Shown here piece by piece: positions 38,833 through 47,102 of a stretch of DNA of 64,000 nucleotides. Position numbers and translations under genes: made by a program. The stretch is from NCBI RefSeq assembly GCF_022678625.1, contig NZ_JALBYQ010000003.1:248001-312000 (forward strand), read 5' to 3'. Below the pieces are notes generated by a model. That model was not told the DNA's origin. It was given only the letters and a program-made list of their open reading frames with translations, and ran no database searches. The stretch is from Aliiroseovarius subalbicans (lineage in GTDB: Bacteria; Pseudomonadota; Alphaproteobacteria; Rhodobacterales; Rhodobacteraceae). Numbering within the stretch: the stretch's first letter is position 1; each line of letters opens with the position of its first letter.

Positions 38833-38929
38833 TTTCTAAGCCCTTCTTTGTGCAATCCCAGGCGGGACCGGTCAGGCTTTCTAATAATAAAAAAGAAAAG
38901 AAAGAAAGAGATGATGTTTTTGTAGGTCC

Positions 38930-38938
38930 TGTGGATAG
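38930..38938 (-). promoter_or_regulatory. DnaA-box-like 9-mer
   Basis: Minus-strand CTATCCACA, one mismatch to TTATCCACA. It lies immediately right of the AT-rich tract in the proposed oriC. Confidence 0.55.
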
Positions 38939-38997
38939 TGGGGATTATTCATTTATCCCCGAAAACGTCCCGACCATTCCCGCTCTGATGACGACTT

Positions 38998-39006
38998 TGT
39001 GGAAAA
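38998..39006 (-). promoter_or_regulatory. DnaA-box-like 9-mer
   Basis: Minus-strand TTTTCCACA, which fits the relaxed consensus TTWTNCACA exactly. Confidence 0.6.
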
Positions 39007-39021
39007 CCTGAAAATCCCCGA

Positions 39022-39048
39022 AGTTTAAACAGTTTAAAGATTTGAAAC
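39022..39048 (+). repeat. Three tandem AT-rich 9-mers in oriC
   Basis: AGTTTAAAC, AGTTTAAAG and ATTTGAAAC stand head to tail; a fourth AGTTTAAAG occurs at 39071-39079. The first two carry TTAA with a 5-base gap, not the 7 of a CtrA box. They could be part of the unwinding element or a protein-binding array. Confidence 0.6.
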
Positions 39049-39086
39049 TCTGGGGCCAAAACCCGGCAAAAGTTTAAAGTTCCCGG

Positions 39087-39095
39087 TTTTCCACG
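39087..39095 (+). promoter_or_regulatory. DnaA-box-like 9-mer
   Basis: TTTTCCACG, one mismatch at the last base to the relaxed consensus TTWTNCACA. A weaker match TTGTCCACG follows at 39110-39118. Confidence 0.45.
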
Positions 39096-39219
39096 AAACC
39101 GAAACTTCCTTGTCCACGGTGGATCGTCGGTTGAAAGTGGGTTAGGAATTTCATGGAATCTGGGGGTAACGCGGGGTGAGTACATAACCACGCTTTTACC
39201 CCTCGCGAACAAACAGCAA

Positions 39220-39228
39220 ATATCCACA
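39220..39228 (+). promoter_or_regulatory. DnaA-box-like 9-mer next to maf
   Basis: ATATCCACA, one mismatch to TTATCCACA, 11 nt before the maf ATG. It may double as a regulatory site for maf. Confidence 0.5.
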
Positions 39229-39239
39229 GGGTTGTGAAC

Positions 39240-39839
39240 ATGGGGCGCAAGATCACATTGGCTTCGGCCTCGGAAATCCGGGCGGATCTGTTGCGCAACG
39301 CGGGGATCAGTATTGACGTCATCCCAGCGCGGATCGACGAAGAAATGATCCGCGCGAGCCTTGAGGCGGACGGGGCTGGCCCTCGCGATATCGCTGATGC
39401 TTTGGCGGAGTTCAAAGCACGCAAGATCAGCGAAAAGCACCCCGATGCCTTGGTTCTGGGCTGCGATCAGGTCGCCGAGGTGAACGGTGAAATCCTGGCA
39501 AAACCTGGTGGGCCTGAACAGGCGGTGACGCAACTGCGCCTTTTGTCGGGCCAGACACACCGCCTGTTGTCCGCCGCTGTCTTGTTCGAAGGGGGTAAGC
39601 CAATTTGGCGTCATGTCGGCATCGTGCGCCTGAAAATGCGTGAACTTTCTGATGGTTACATAGACGACTATGTGGCCCGCAACTGGGATAGCGTCCGCTG
39701 GGCGGTGGGCGCCTACAAGCTTGAGGAAGAAGGCGTGCGCCTGTTTTCGCGCATCGAGGGCGACTATTTCAACGTTTTGGGTTTGCCGCTGACCGAACTG
39801 ATATCGTATCTCATTGTTCGGAAGGAGCTTGAGATATGA
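39240..39839 (+). CDS. maf: Maf-family nucleotide pyrophosphatase
   Basis: Hydrolyses non-canonical or methylated nucleoside triphosphates; some members influence septum formation. 199 residues from the ATG at 39240; a GTG two codons earlier is possible. The family start [18 protein letters not shown], the catalytic GCDQVAE near residue 74, and the C-terminal [15 protein letters not shown] are visible. The usual SASPRR is SASEIR here, as in several alphaproteobacterial paralogues. First gene of the rightward maf-aroE-coaE-dnaQ run, with a 4-nt overlap to aroE. Confidence 0.9.
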   Translation: MGRKITLASASEIRADLLRNAGISIDVIPARIDEEMIRASLEADGAGPRDIADALAEFKARKISEKHPDALVLGCDQVAEVNGEILAKPGGPEQAVTQLRLLSGQTHRLLSAAVLFEGGKPIWRHVGIVRLKMRELSDGYIDDYVARNWDSVRWAVGAYKLEEEGVRLFSRIEGDYFNVLGLPLTELISYLIVRKELEI

Positions 39840-40669
39840 GCGAGCGCAAAATCCCCCTGGCGGGCGTTATTGGCGACCCGGTGGCACATTCCCTTTCCCC
39901 GCGACTGCATGGTCACTGGCTGAAATCCATGGGCCTGCCCGGTCATTACATCCCGATGCAGGTGGGCCGAGACGACCTTGAGGACGTCATTCGCACCCTG
40001 CCCAAAGCCGGGTTCATGGGCTGCAACGTTACCCTTCCGCATAAAGAGGCGGTGTTGGGAATTGCCGACCTTGTAACCGACCGTGCGGCGCTGATTGGAG
40101 CCGCGAATACTCTGATCTTTCGCAAGGATGGCAAGATTCACGCTGATAATACAGATGGTTACGGCTTCATTGAAAACCTGCGCCATGGCGCGCCGGGGTG
40201 GAACCCGAAGGCGGGTCATGCGGCTGTGTTTGGTGCCGGCGGGGCTGCGCGGGCCATTTTGGCTTCGCTGATCGAAGTGGGCGTCACTGATATTCGCCTT
40301 GCAAACCGCACCCGTGCGCGCGCCGAGGCGTTGCAGCATGAGTTCGGGACCAAAATCACTGTGGTCGATTGGGTTCAGGCCGGAAACATGCTGGATGGCG
40401 CAACGACAGTGGTAAATACCTCGTCCCTTGGCATGGTTGGCAAGCCCGAGTTTCGCGTGCCTCTGGATGGGTTGATGCCGGGCGCAGTTGTCACCGACAT
40501 CGTCTATACCCCGCTGATCACCCCGCTTCTGCAAACCGCTGCCAAGGCGGGCTGCATCACCGTGGATGGTCTGGGCATGTTGTTGCACCAAGCCGTACCA
40601 GGGTTTGAGCGCTGGTTTGGCGAACGCCCGGTGGTCGATGACGCGCTGCGTAAGGCCGTGCTAAGATGA
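39836..40669 (+). CDS. aroE: Shikimate dehydrogenase
   Basis: NADPH-dependent reduction of 3-dehydroshikimate in aromatic amino acid synthesis. 277 residues. The substrate-binding [14 protein letters not shown] is near residue 12, catalytic Lys in [10 protein letters not shown] near 68, and the NADP-binding [14 protein letters not shown] near 131. Overlaps maf and coaE by 4 nt each. Confidence 0.96.
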   Translation: MSERKIPLAGVIGDPVAHSLSPRLHGHWLKSMGLPGHYIPMQVGRDDLEDVIRTLPKAGFMGCNVTLPHKEAVLGIADLVTDRAALIGAANTLIFRKDGKIHADNTDGYGFIENLRHGAPGWNPKAGHAAVFGAGGAARAILASLIEVGVTDIRLANRTRARAEALQHEFGTKITVVDWVQAGNMLDGATTVVNTSSLGMVGKPEFRVPLDGLMPGAVVTDIVYTPLITPLLQTAAKAGCITVDGLGMLLHQAVPGFERWFGERPVVDDALRKAVLR

Positions 40670-41265
40670 GCGACCCGTTCATCATCGGCCTGACCGGGTC
40701 CATCGGAATGGGCAAAAGCACGACGGCGGCGATGTTTGCCGATCTGGGCGTGCCCATCTGGGACGCGGACGCGGCGGTGCATCGGATTTATGCCCCCGGT
40801 GGCGCGGCGGTCGGACCCGTGGGCGCGCTGTGCCCCGATGCGATCGTTGAGGGCCGCGTGGACCGGGACCAGCTCAAAGACTGGATGGGCCGTGACGATA
40901 CAGCTTTGAAACAACTTGAAAAAATCGTGCACCCCCTGGTGGCCGACGACCGCGCGCGGTTTCTTGAGGACACGGACGCGCCTGTCGTGCTGCTCGACAT
41001 GCCGTTGCTGTTTGAAATCGGTGCAGCGGATCAGGTTGACCTGGTCGCTGTCGTCTCCGCTCCGGCGGACATCCAACGCAGACGCGTGTTGGAGCGCGGC
41101 ACGATGAACGCGGCGCAATTCGAGAACATTGTGGCCAAACAGGTGCCCGATGCGCACAAACGCGCTCGGGCGGATGTCATCATTCCGACCGATACGCTGG
41201 ACGGCGCCCGCGCGGCGGTGGCTGAGGTGATGGACCACGTTCAAGAAAGGCTGACCCTTGCGTGA
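40666..41265 (+). CDS. coaE: Dephospho-CoA kinase
   Basis: Last step of coenzyme A synthesis. 199 residues with P-loop GLTGSIGMGKSTTAAMFADLG near residue 6 and the VLLDMPLLFEIG segment near 108. Overlaps aroE by 4 nt and dnaQ by 8 nt, within the origin-proximal rightward operon. Confidence 0.96.
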   Translation: MSDPFIIGLTGSIGMGKSTTAAMFADLGVPIWDADAAVHRIYAPGGAAVGPVGALCPDAIVEGRVDRDQLKDWMGRDDTALKQLEKIVHPLVADDRARFLEDTDAPVVLLDMPLLFEIGAADQVDLVAVVSAPADIQRRRVLERGTMNAAQFENIVAKQVPDAHKRARADVIIPTDTLDGARAAVAEVMDHVQERLTLA

Positions 41266-41989
41266 GATCGTGCTGGATACGGAAACCACCGGGTTTGAGC
41301 CGGAAAGCGGCGACCGCATCGTTGAAATCGGTTGCCTTGAGCTGCTCAACCACATGCCGACCGGCAAGACGTTTCACGTTTATATCAACCCGGAACGCTC
41401 GATGCCGCAGGGCGCGTTTGAGGTGCACGGCATCGGCCCGGATATCCTGGAACCACCCCGTGCGGCGGAAGGGGGCGAAGTCACCCTGCGCGACAAACCG
41501 GTTTTCGCCAAGGTTGGGCAGGATTTCCTGAACTTTGTCCAGGACGCCAAGCTTGTGATTCACAACGCGAAATTCGACATGCGCTTTTTGAACGCAGAAC
41601 TAAAGTGGATGAACCTGCCGCAATTGCCGATGGAACAGGCGATCGACACATTGGAGATTGCGCGCAAGAAGTTTCCCGGCGCGCCCGCGTCGCTGGACGC
41701 CCTGTGCCGGCGCTTCAGCATCGACAATTCGTCGCGCACGCTGCACGGCGCGCTGCTTGATTCCGAGATCCTGGCAGAAGTGTATCTGGAATTGATCGGC
41801 GGGCGTCAGCCCGACCTTGTTTTGGCAGCGGATACCGGCGCGGCAACCCAGGCTGGGGGCGGCGGTGACTGGCGCCCAACCGCACGGCCCACGCCGCTTC
41901 CCTCACGTCTGAGCGAGGAAGAAGCCGCCGCCCACGCCGCCTTTGTTGACGGTCTGGGCGACGACGCGCTTTGGAAAAAGCTCAGCTGA
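41258..41989 (+). CDS. dnaQ: DNA polymerase III epsilon subunit
   Basis: 3'-5' proofreading exonuclease of the replicative polymerase. 243 residues starting at a TTG that overlaps the coaE stop. The DEDDh residues are visible: Asp7 and Glu9 in VLDTETTGFEP, Asp in HNAKFDMRFL, and the final His and Asp in HGALLDSEIL. A C-terminal tail of about 60 residues should bind the alpha subunit. Its 3' end overlaps the convergent secB by 8 nt. Confidence 0.95.
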   Translation: MREIVLDTETTGFEPESGDRIVEIGCLELLNHMPTGKTFHVYINPERSMPQGAFEVHGIGPDILEPPRAAEGGEVTLRDKPVFAKVGQDFLNFVQDAKLVIHNAKFDMRFLNAELKWMNLPQLPMEQAIDTLEIARKKFPGAPASLDALCRRFSIDNSSRTLHGALLDSEILAEVYLELIGGRQPDLVLAADTGAATQAGGGGDWRPTARPTPLPSRLSEEEAAAHAAFVDGLGDDALWKKLS

Positions 41990-42482
41990 CCGGCTGACCT
42001 TCTTTTTCGGCGGACGCGCGGCGCTCAAGCTCGTGGCGATACAACGCAAGGAAATCCACCGTGTCCAGGTTCAGCGGCGGGAAGCCGCCGTCACGGGTCA
42101 CGTCCGAAACAATGCGGCGCACGAAGGGGAACAGCATGCGCGGGCATTCGATCATCAGGAAGGGATGAAGCTGTTCTTCCGGCACGTTCTCGATCTGGAA
42201 AATGCCCGAGTATTCCAGTTCCAGCAGGAACAGCTGTTCGCCACCGGCCTTGTTTTTGGAGGACACGGTGTATTTCGACATCACCTCATACTGGTTGTCG
42301 GTCGGGCGCTTCTTGGCGTCCAGGGCGACCTCGACATTGATGTCGGGCTGCACTTCGCCGGATACACCCTTTTGCGCCAGGATGTTTTCAAACGACATGT
42401 CGCGAATGAACTGGCCCAGAACTTGCATCTTGGGCGGCACCGGGGTCTGAGGGGCGTCTTGTTTGGGGGCGTCGTCGGCCAT
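41982..42482 (-). CDS. secB: Protein-export chaperone SecB
   Basis: Holds preproteins unfolded for SecA. 166 residues with the family helix-sheet pattern, including QFIRDMSFENILAQKG near residue 28 and PFVRRIVSDVTRDGGFPPLNLDTVDF near 113. Divergent from idi; the 113-bp gap has no other gene. Confidence 0.96.
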   Translation of the reverse strand: MADDAPKQDAPQTPVPPKMQVLGQFIRDMSFENILAQKGVSGEVQPDINVEVALDAKKRPTDNQYEVMSKYTVSSKNKAGGEQLFLLELEYSGIFQIENVPEEQLHPFLMIECPRMLFPFVRRIVSDVTRDGGFPPLNLDTVDFLALYRHELERRASAEKEGQPVS

Positions 42483-42595
42483 ATCGCATTTCTCCTGCGT
42501 GAATACTTGGTCGGAACCGTCCTTAGCAGGTCATGCGGGGGGTCTCAACGCCTTGGGGGTTTTCGCAGGCCCGCGGACGGGATATGTCGCGGTGC

Positions 42596-43117
42596 ATGAG
42601 AGATATGATCCCAGCCTGGGTGGGCGACACCCTTCAACCTGTCGAGAAACTGGCAGCCCATCTGGACGGGCTGCGCCACAAGGCCGTGTCGGTTTTCGTT
42701 GTGCAGGATGGTGAGGTTCTGATCCAGCAACGCGCGGCGGGCAAGTATCATACGCCGGGTCTGTGGGCGAACACCTGTTGCACCCATCCGCATTGGGACG
42801 AGGACCCGCGCGACTGTGCGGTGCGGCGGTTGGAGCAGGAGCTGGGGCTGGTCGGGGTCGATCCGGTCTGGAAGGGTCAGATTGAATATCGCGCCGAGGT
42901 CGGCGGTGGAATGGTGGAGCATGAGGTTGTGGACCTGTTCCTGGCCGCCCCCGCCACGCGCCCCGCGCTGGATCTGAACCCCGAAGAGGTTCAGGCGGTT
43001 CGCTGGGTGTCACTGGAAGATCTGGAAGCCGAAGCGGCCAGCGCACCCGAGAAATTCACCCCCTGGCTGCGTATCTATCTTGCCGAGCACAAGGCGTCAG
43101 TGTTTGGTCCAGCCTGA
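42596..43117 (+). CDS. idi: Isopentenyl-diphosphate delta-isomerase, type 1
   Basis: Interconverts IPP and DMAPP for isoprenoids such as quinones and carotenoids. 173 residues. The catalytic Cys and metal-binding His are in ANTCCTHPHW near residue 58, with the NUDIX-like DCAVRRLEQELGL. I chose the ATG at 42596 because Rhodobacter Idi proteins begin with a short segment before MIPAWV; the ATG at 42605 is the alternative. The 3' end overlaps the convergent fxsA gene by 21 nt. Confidence 0.93.
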   Translation: MRDMIPAWVGDTLQPVEKLAAHLDGLRHKAVSVFVVQDGEVLIQQRAAGKYHTPGLWANTCCTHPHWDEDPRDCAVRRLEQELGLVGVDPVWKGQIEYRAEVGGGMVEHEVVDLFLAAPATRPALDLNPEEVQAVRWVSLEDLEAEAASAPEKFTPWLRIYLAEHKASVFGPA

Positions 43118-43588
43118 CGGACCCTGAACGCCCGGGTGCGTCGGTTTCTTCTCTGGCGTCACATCGGTGAAATCGCCATCAATCACGTCCTCGCCCTGTG
43201 GCGCGCGTTGGTGCATTTCAGCCCCCATCGTGAAGCTTTGCACCTTCACCCGCGCGGCGAAGTACTTGAAGACCGCGCGCCGCACGGGTGGGATGAGAAG
43301 CGCAAAGCCGACCGCATCGGTGAAAAACCCCGGTGTCAGCAGCAAAGCGCCGGAGAACAGGATCATCGCGCCATGGGCCAGCGGCTCGGTCGGATCGTTC
43401 AGCTGGTTGAAGCTGTCGCGCAGCTGCCCCATTGCCATCGCACCCTGTGCACGCACCAAGGACGTGCCAAGAATGGCCGTTACAACGACAATCGCAAGCG
43501 TCGGCCACAGGCCAATCGCGCCGCCCACTTGAATGAACAGGCCGATCTCAATCAGCGGTACCGCCACGAACAGCGCAAAAAGCCACAT
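43097..43588 (-). CDS. fxsA: FxsA-family membrane protein
   Basis: 163 residues with hydrophobic segments near 1-25 and 28-48 and one near 78-98. E. coli FxsA overproduction relieves phage T7 exclusion by the F plasmid; its normal function is not known. A charged cytoplasmic C-terminal tail follows. The location near secB, tim44-like and mltA genes is conserved in alphaproteobacteria. Confidence 0.88.
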   Translation of the reverse strand: MWLFALFVAVPLIEIGLFIQVGGAIGLWPTLAIVVVTAILGTSLVRAQGAMAMGQLRDSFNQLNDPTEPLAHGAMILFSGALLLTPGFFTDAVGFALLIPPVRRAVFKYFAARVKVQSFTMGAEMHQRAPQGEDVIDGDFTDVTPEKKPTHPGVQGPSGWTKH

Positions 43589-43690
43589 ATGATCCTCTTT
43601 TCTTGATCTGGGGTGTGGTGGACTTGACCCCGTGCCTGCCCTACATATGTCCCGTTAGCGCATGTTTCAAACCGCGCCTGAAAAGAGGTT

Positions 43691-44356
43691 ATGATGAGCT
43701 CACCCGTGATCCAACTTCTGGTCCTCGCCGGAATTGCTATTTTTCTGATCCTGCGCCTGCGCGATGTGCTGGGCACGCGGGAGGGGTTCGAGAAACCCGC
43801 CGTAACCCGCAAGCCCGATAATGCTGAAACGCAACGCGGCACCTTCGAGGTGATCGAAGGCGGGCCAGACAGTGACATCGTGGATCACGTGGATGCTGAC
43901 AGCGATGCCGCCAAGGCGCTGGCCGCGATGAAGCTTGCCGATGCCGACTTCCATGTCGGCGATTTCCTGAACGGGGCGCGCGGGGCTTACGAAATGATCC
44001 TGATGGGGTTCGAAGCGGGCGACATGGCCAAGATCAAGCCGTTCCTGTCCGAAGAGGTCTATGAAAGCTTTGCTGGCGTCGTCGAGGCGCGTGAAAAGCA
44101 GGGCCTGACGATCGACGCGAATTTCGTCGGCCTGCGTGAGATGAAGCTGATGGGCGCCGAGTTCGACCGCTCGACCAATGAAGGCGAAGTGACCGTACGT
44201 TTTGTCGGTGAACAGACCTCGGTCGTGCGCGACAAGGCGGGCAAGATCATCGAGGGCAACCCGAACGAGGTGAAGCGCCAGAAAGACGTCTGGAGCTTTG
44301 CGCGCATCATGGGCTCGGACAACCCCAACTGGCAGCTTGTCGCCACGGGTGAATGA
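43691..44356 (+). CDS. Tim44-like domain protein
   Basis: 221 residues: one N-terminal transmembrane helix (residues 5-22), a linker, and a Tim44-like domain (about 75-221) with FLNGARGAYEMILMGFEAGD and the end VWSFARIMGSDNPNWQLVATGE. This is the bacterial relative of mitochondrial Tim44; in alphaproteobacteria such as Caulobacter a homologue is called TimA. It precedes mltA with a 4-nt overlap. Role in the inner membrane is not established. Confidence 0.9.
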   Translation: MMSSPVIQLLVLAGIAIFLILRLRDVLGTREGFEKPAVTRKPDNAETQRGTFEVIEGGPDSDIVDHVDADSDAAKALAAMKLADADFHVGDFLNGARGAYEMILMGFEAGDMAKIKPFLSEEVYESFAGVVEAREKQGLTIDANFVGLREMKLMGAEFDRSTNEGEVTVRFVGEQTSVVRDKAGKIIEGNPNEVKRQKDVWSFARIMGSDNPNWQLVATGE

Positions 44357-45372
44357 CCTTGCGCCGCCTGGCAACCGTGTTGGCCCTTGTGGCCACCCCG
44401 GTTCTTGCCGGGCTGGACGAGGCTGACGTCACGATACTGTCGTTCGATGATTTGCAGGGCTGGGATCAGGATGATCACCAGGCTGCGCTGGGCGTGTTTT
44501 TGGACACGTGTCGCCTGTTGGATGACCCGGAATGGGCGCCGATTTGCACATTGGCAAAAACTCAGGACAGCGGACGCACCTTCTTTGAACTGTTCTTTCG
44601 CCCGGTCTTGATCGAGGATGGCAAGGACGGGCTGTTCACCGGGTATTTCGAACCGGAAATTCGCGGCGCCCGGGCCCCCGATGCGCGGTACCGCCACCCA
44701 GTCTATCGCAAACCGGCGGGTGAGGCGGGCTATACCCGTCGTCAGATCGAACAGGAGGGCGTGCTGCGCGGCCGCGGGCTGGAAATCGCCTGGGTCGAGG
44801 ACCCGATCGAACTTCAATTTCTGCAAATTCAGGGGTCTGGCCGCATTCTCCTGCCGAACGGTGGCTCGATCCGGCTGGGCTATGCCGGGTCAAACGGGCA
44901 TCGGTTCCGCTCGCTTGGTGACAAGCTGGTCGAGATGGGTATCTACAACCGACATCAGGTGTCCGCGCAGGTGATCCAGTCCTGGGTGCGCCGCAACCCC
45001 GAAGCGGGGCAGGAGCTGATGTGGCACAATGGGTCATATGTCTATTTCCGGGAACTCGGCCGGATGCCGACGTCGAAGGGCCCGGTGGGCGCGATGAACC
45101 GGTCGATTACCGCCGAGCGCACGCTGGCGGTCGACCCGGTTTTTACCCCGTTGGGCGCGCCGGTCTGGCTGGAGAAGGGTGGGGCCGGGGCGTTCAGCCG
45201 CCTGATGGTGGCGCAGGATACCGGGTCGCGCATCAAGGGCGCCCAGCGCGCTGATATCTTCTTTGGCACCGGCGACCAGGCCGGGCTGCGGGCCGGCAAG
45301 GTGCGTGATCCGGGGCGCATGGTGGTTCTGTTGCCAATCCAGCGGGCCTATGCCCTGTCACCGGAGGGTTGA
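44353..45372 (+). CDS. mltA: Membrane-bound lytic murein transglycosylase A (MltA)
   Basis: Cleaves peptidoglycan glycan strands forming 1,6-anhydromuramic ends. 339 residues with a Sec signal peptide ending near residue 20. The MltA core includes LFTGYFEPEIRGAR near 95, the LQFLQIQGSGRI segment near 155, and the C-terminal 3D domain with the catalytic Asp in QDTGSRIKGAQRADIFFG near 295. No lipobox is visible, so it may be periplasmic rather than lipid-anchored. smr follows 3 nt downstream. Confidence 0.95.
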   Translation: MTLRRLATVLALVATPVLAGLDEADVTILSFDDLQGWDQDDHQAALGVFLDTCRLLDDPEWAPICTLAKTQDSGRTFFELFFRPVLIEDGKDGLFTGYFEPEIRGARAPDARYRHPVYRKPAGEAGYTRRQIEQEGVLRGRGLEIAWVEDPIELQFLQIQGSGRILLPNGGSIRLGYAGSNGHRFRSLGDKLVEMGIYNRHQVSAQVIQSWVRRNPEAGQELMWHNGSYVYFRELGRMPTSKGPVGAMNRSITAERTLAVDPVFTPLGAPVWLEKGGAGAFSRLMVAQDTGSRIKGAQRADIFFGTGDQAGLRAGKVRDPGRMVVLLPIQRAYALSPEG

Positions 45373-45375
45373 GGA

Positions 45376-45972
45376 ATGGCCCGAAAGCCCCGCAATCTGC
45401 GCCCCGATGAGCGAGAGCTTTGGAACAAGGCGACGGAAAATACCACCCGCACCCTGCCCGAGCGCCCTGAAGTTTCGGCCGCGCACCCCAAACCCACACC
45501 CAATCTGACGCCACCAAAGGTTGCAAACCCCCGGTTCCGCGTTGGCGAAGCTGCCAAGCCTCGCGCCCGCCCGCACGATCTGGCACCGTCAATCTCGCAG
45601 CATGTCGCAAACCACCCGGTCGCGATGGACCGCAAAGCCTTTGGCAAGATGAAGCGCGGACGTCTGGCGCCTGAGGCGCGGATCGACCTGCATGGCATGA
45701 CCATCGCACAGGCCCACCCGGCGTTGTTGAATTTCATCCTGAACTCGGTCGCGATGGATCGGCGCCTGGTTTTGGTCATCACTGGAAAGGGCAAATCGAA
45801 ACCTCATGACGGCCCGATGCCGATGCGTTACGGCGTGCTGCGCCACCAGGTTCCGCATTGGCTGCATTCGATGCCACTCAGACCGCATATCCTTCAGATC
45901 GCCGAGGCACATCTGAAGCACGGTGGTCAGGGTGCGTATTATGTTTATCTACGGCGCGCCCGTAGCCAATAG
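45376..45972 (+). CDS. Smr-domain protein
   Basis: 198 residues. A basic, low-complexity N-terminal half (1-90) precedes a C-terminal Smr domain with RIDLHGMTIAQAHPAL near 98 and VITGKGKSK near 135, where the conserved GKG is intact. Smr domains are nucleases or nucleic-acid-binding; target unknown. It shares the tim44-mltA transcript. Its last 24 nt overlap the convergent hydrolase gene. Confidence 0.9.
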   Translation: MARKPRNLRPDERELWNKATENTTRTLPERPEVSAAHPKPTPNLTPPKVANPRFRVGEAAKPRARPHDLAPSISQHVANHPVAMDRKAFGKMKRGRLAPEARIDLHGMTIAQAHPALLNFILNSVAMDRRLVLVITGKGKSKPHDGPMPMRYGVLRHQVPHWLHSMPLRPHILQIAEAHLKHGGQGAYYVYLRRARSQ

Positions 45973-47049
45973 CGGGGTCAGGATGATGGCCGTGGCATTC
46001 TGAACCACTAGAACCGTTCCGGGCAAAAGGCCAATCCGTTGCGACGGATCCCCCTGCAACGACGAGTCAATCTCACCCATGCTGTCGATCAGCCGCAGGA
46101 AGGCGGGAGATGCAATTGCGGTGATGTGACTGCTTTCGGCGTCCGTAAAGGCCGACACATCGACCACGGTCACATCAAGCTCGGCCAATTCTTCGAAATC
46201 TTCGATGTTGCCCAACCGGTCCTTGCGCCCGGTCAGCGACGCCGACAATCGCAACAGCACATCGCGGCTGGAACTGAAGATCACGAACGGCTGTGGTAGC
46301 GGGCCAATGCGCTGGGCCTGTTTCTTGAACAGGTCAATGTCCACATCCGGCGACACCAGGATCACGCCATCCAACGCCTTGTCGAAGCCTTTCGGATCAC
46401 GGATCGCCATCTGACGTATCGTTTCCATGATCAGAAGCGATCCCATGGAATGCCCGACCAGCACGATGCCTTCGGCCCCGGCATCCACGACCGCATTGAT
46501 CATTTCCTCTAACCCGTCGCGCGCAAAAAGCATGCTGTCGCGGTCATAGACATACCCAAAAGGGTTGCCGCCGCTGGGCCAGGAGTAATGTACCGCAACA
46601 TCGGGAATGCCGACATCTGTCCGCATCTGGGCAAAGCGGTATAGACCCTCGGCAAACAGGGAGTTGTAGCCATGAACAAACAGGACGACCTGACGATCAC
46701 CACGCGGTCGCCCACGCAATTCGCGTGACAACGCGGCCTCGAATCCAGCGACGCCACTCAGGTTCGTCGCCGATTGGGTCAGGAAATGCTTGGTCGGGTC
46801 GGGGTTGCTATAGGGCCACTCGATCTTGCCCGGCTCATGCGCGGGCGGGATCGAAACCTCGAACCGCCCATAGTGCATGCCCTCGGCGCGTGCAGTGCCC
46901 GGTTCGTCCTTGTCGTTCAGTTCGCGTGATGAGCCGACCAGAATCGTTTCGATCTGTCCGACCTGACCCGCGTCCGGGTCAATCGTCAGATGCCCACGCG
47001 GGGCGCAGGCAGTCAGAACGATCAGACACAGGGCAACATATCGGGGCAT
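45949..47049 (-). CDS. Alpha/beta-hydrolase lipoprotein (DUF900 type)
   Basis: 366 residues with a short signal peptide ending in LTAC, so it is a probable lipoprotein. The hydrolase core has VVLFVHGYNSLF near residue 122 and the nucleophile elbow VGHSMGSLLI near 198. Substrate unknown. A perfect 8-bp inverted repeat TGTGGGCA/TGCCCACA (47049-47078) abuts the start codon, and no clear Shine-Dalgarno is visible. Confidence 0.88.
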   Translation of the reverse strand: MPRYVALCLIVLTACAPRGHLTIDPDAGQVGQIETILVGSSRELNDKDEPGTARAEGMHYGRFEVSIPPAHEPGKIEWPYSNPDPTKHFLTQSATNLSGVAGFEAALSRELRGRPRGDRQVVLFVHGYNSLFAEGLYRFAQMRTDVGIPDVAVHYSWPSGGNPFGYVYDRDSMLFARDGLEEMINAVVDAGAEGIVLVGHSMGSLLIMETIRQMAIRDPKGFDKALDGVILVSPDVDIDLFKKQAQRIGPLPQPFVIFSSSRDVLLRLSASLTGRKDRLGNIEDFEELAELDVTVVDVSAFTDAESSHITAIASPAFLRLIDSMGEIDSSLQGDPSQRIGLLPGTVLVVQNATAIILTPLLATGAP

Positions 47050-47102
47050 GTGGGCAAACCAGGTAACGTCTGCCCACAGCTATCGCAGCTTTAGCCTGGT
47101 TG

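Larger units (their letters stand above)
38833..39239. other. Putative chromosomal replication origin (oriC)
   Basis: 407 bp with no gene, flanked by hemJ (leftward) and maf (rightward). It contains a purine-rich AT tract (38878-38920) suited to strand opening, at least four DnaA-box-like 9-mers with one mismatch to TTATCCACA on both strands, two weaker ones (38953-38961 and 39110-39118), three tandem AT-rich 9-mers (39022-39048), and one GAATC methylation site (39156-39160). Gene order on both sides matches the alphaproteobacterial origin region, and the nearest genes on both sides are transcribed away from it. No experimental evidence; assignment rests on synteny plus these motifs. Confidence 0.75.
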
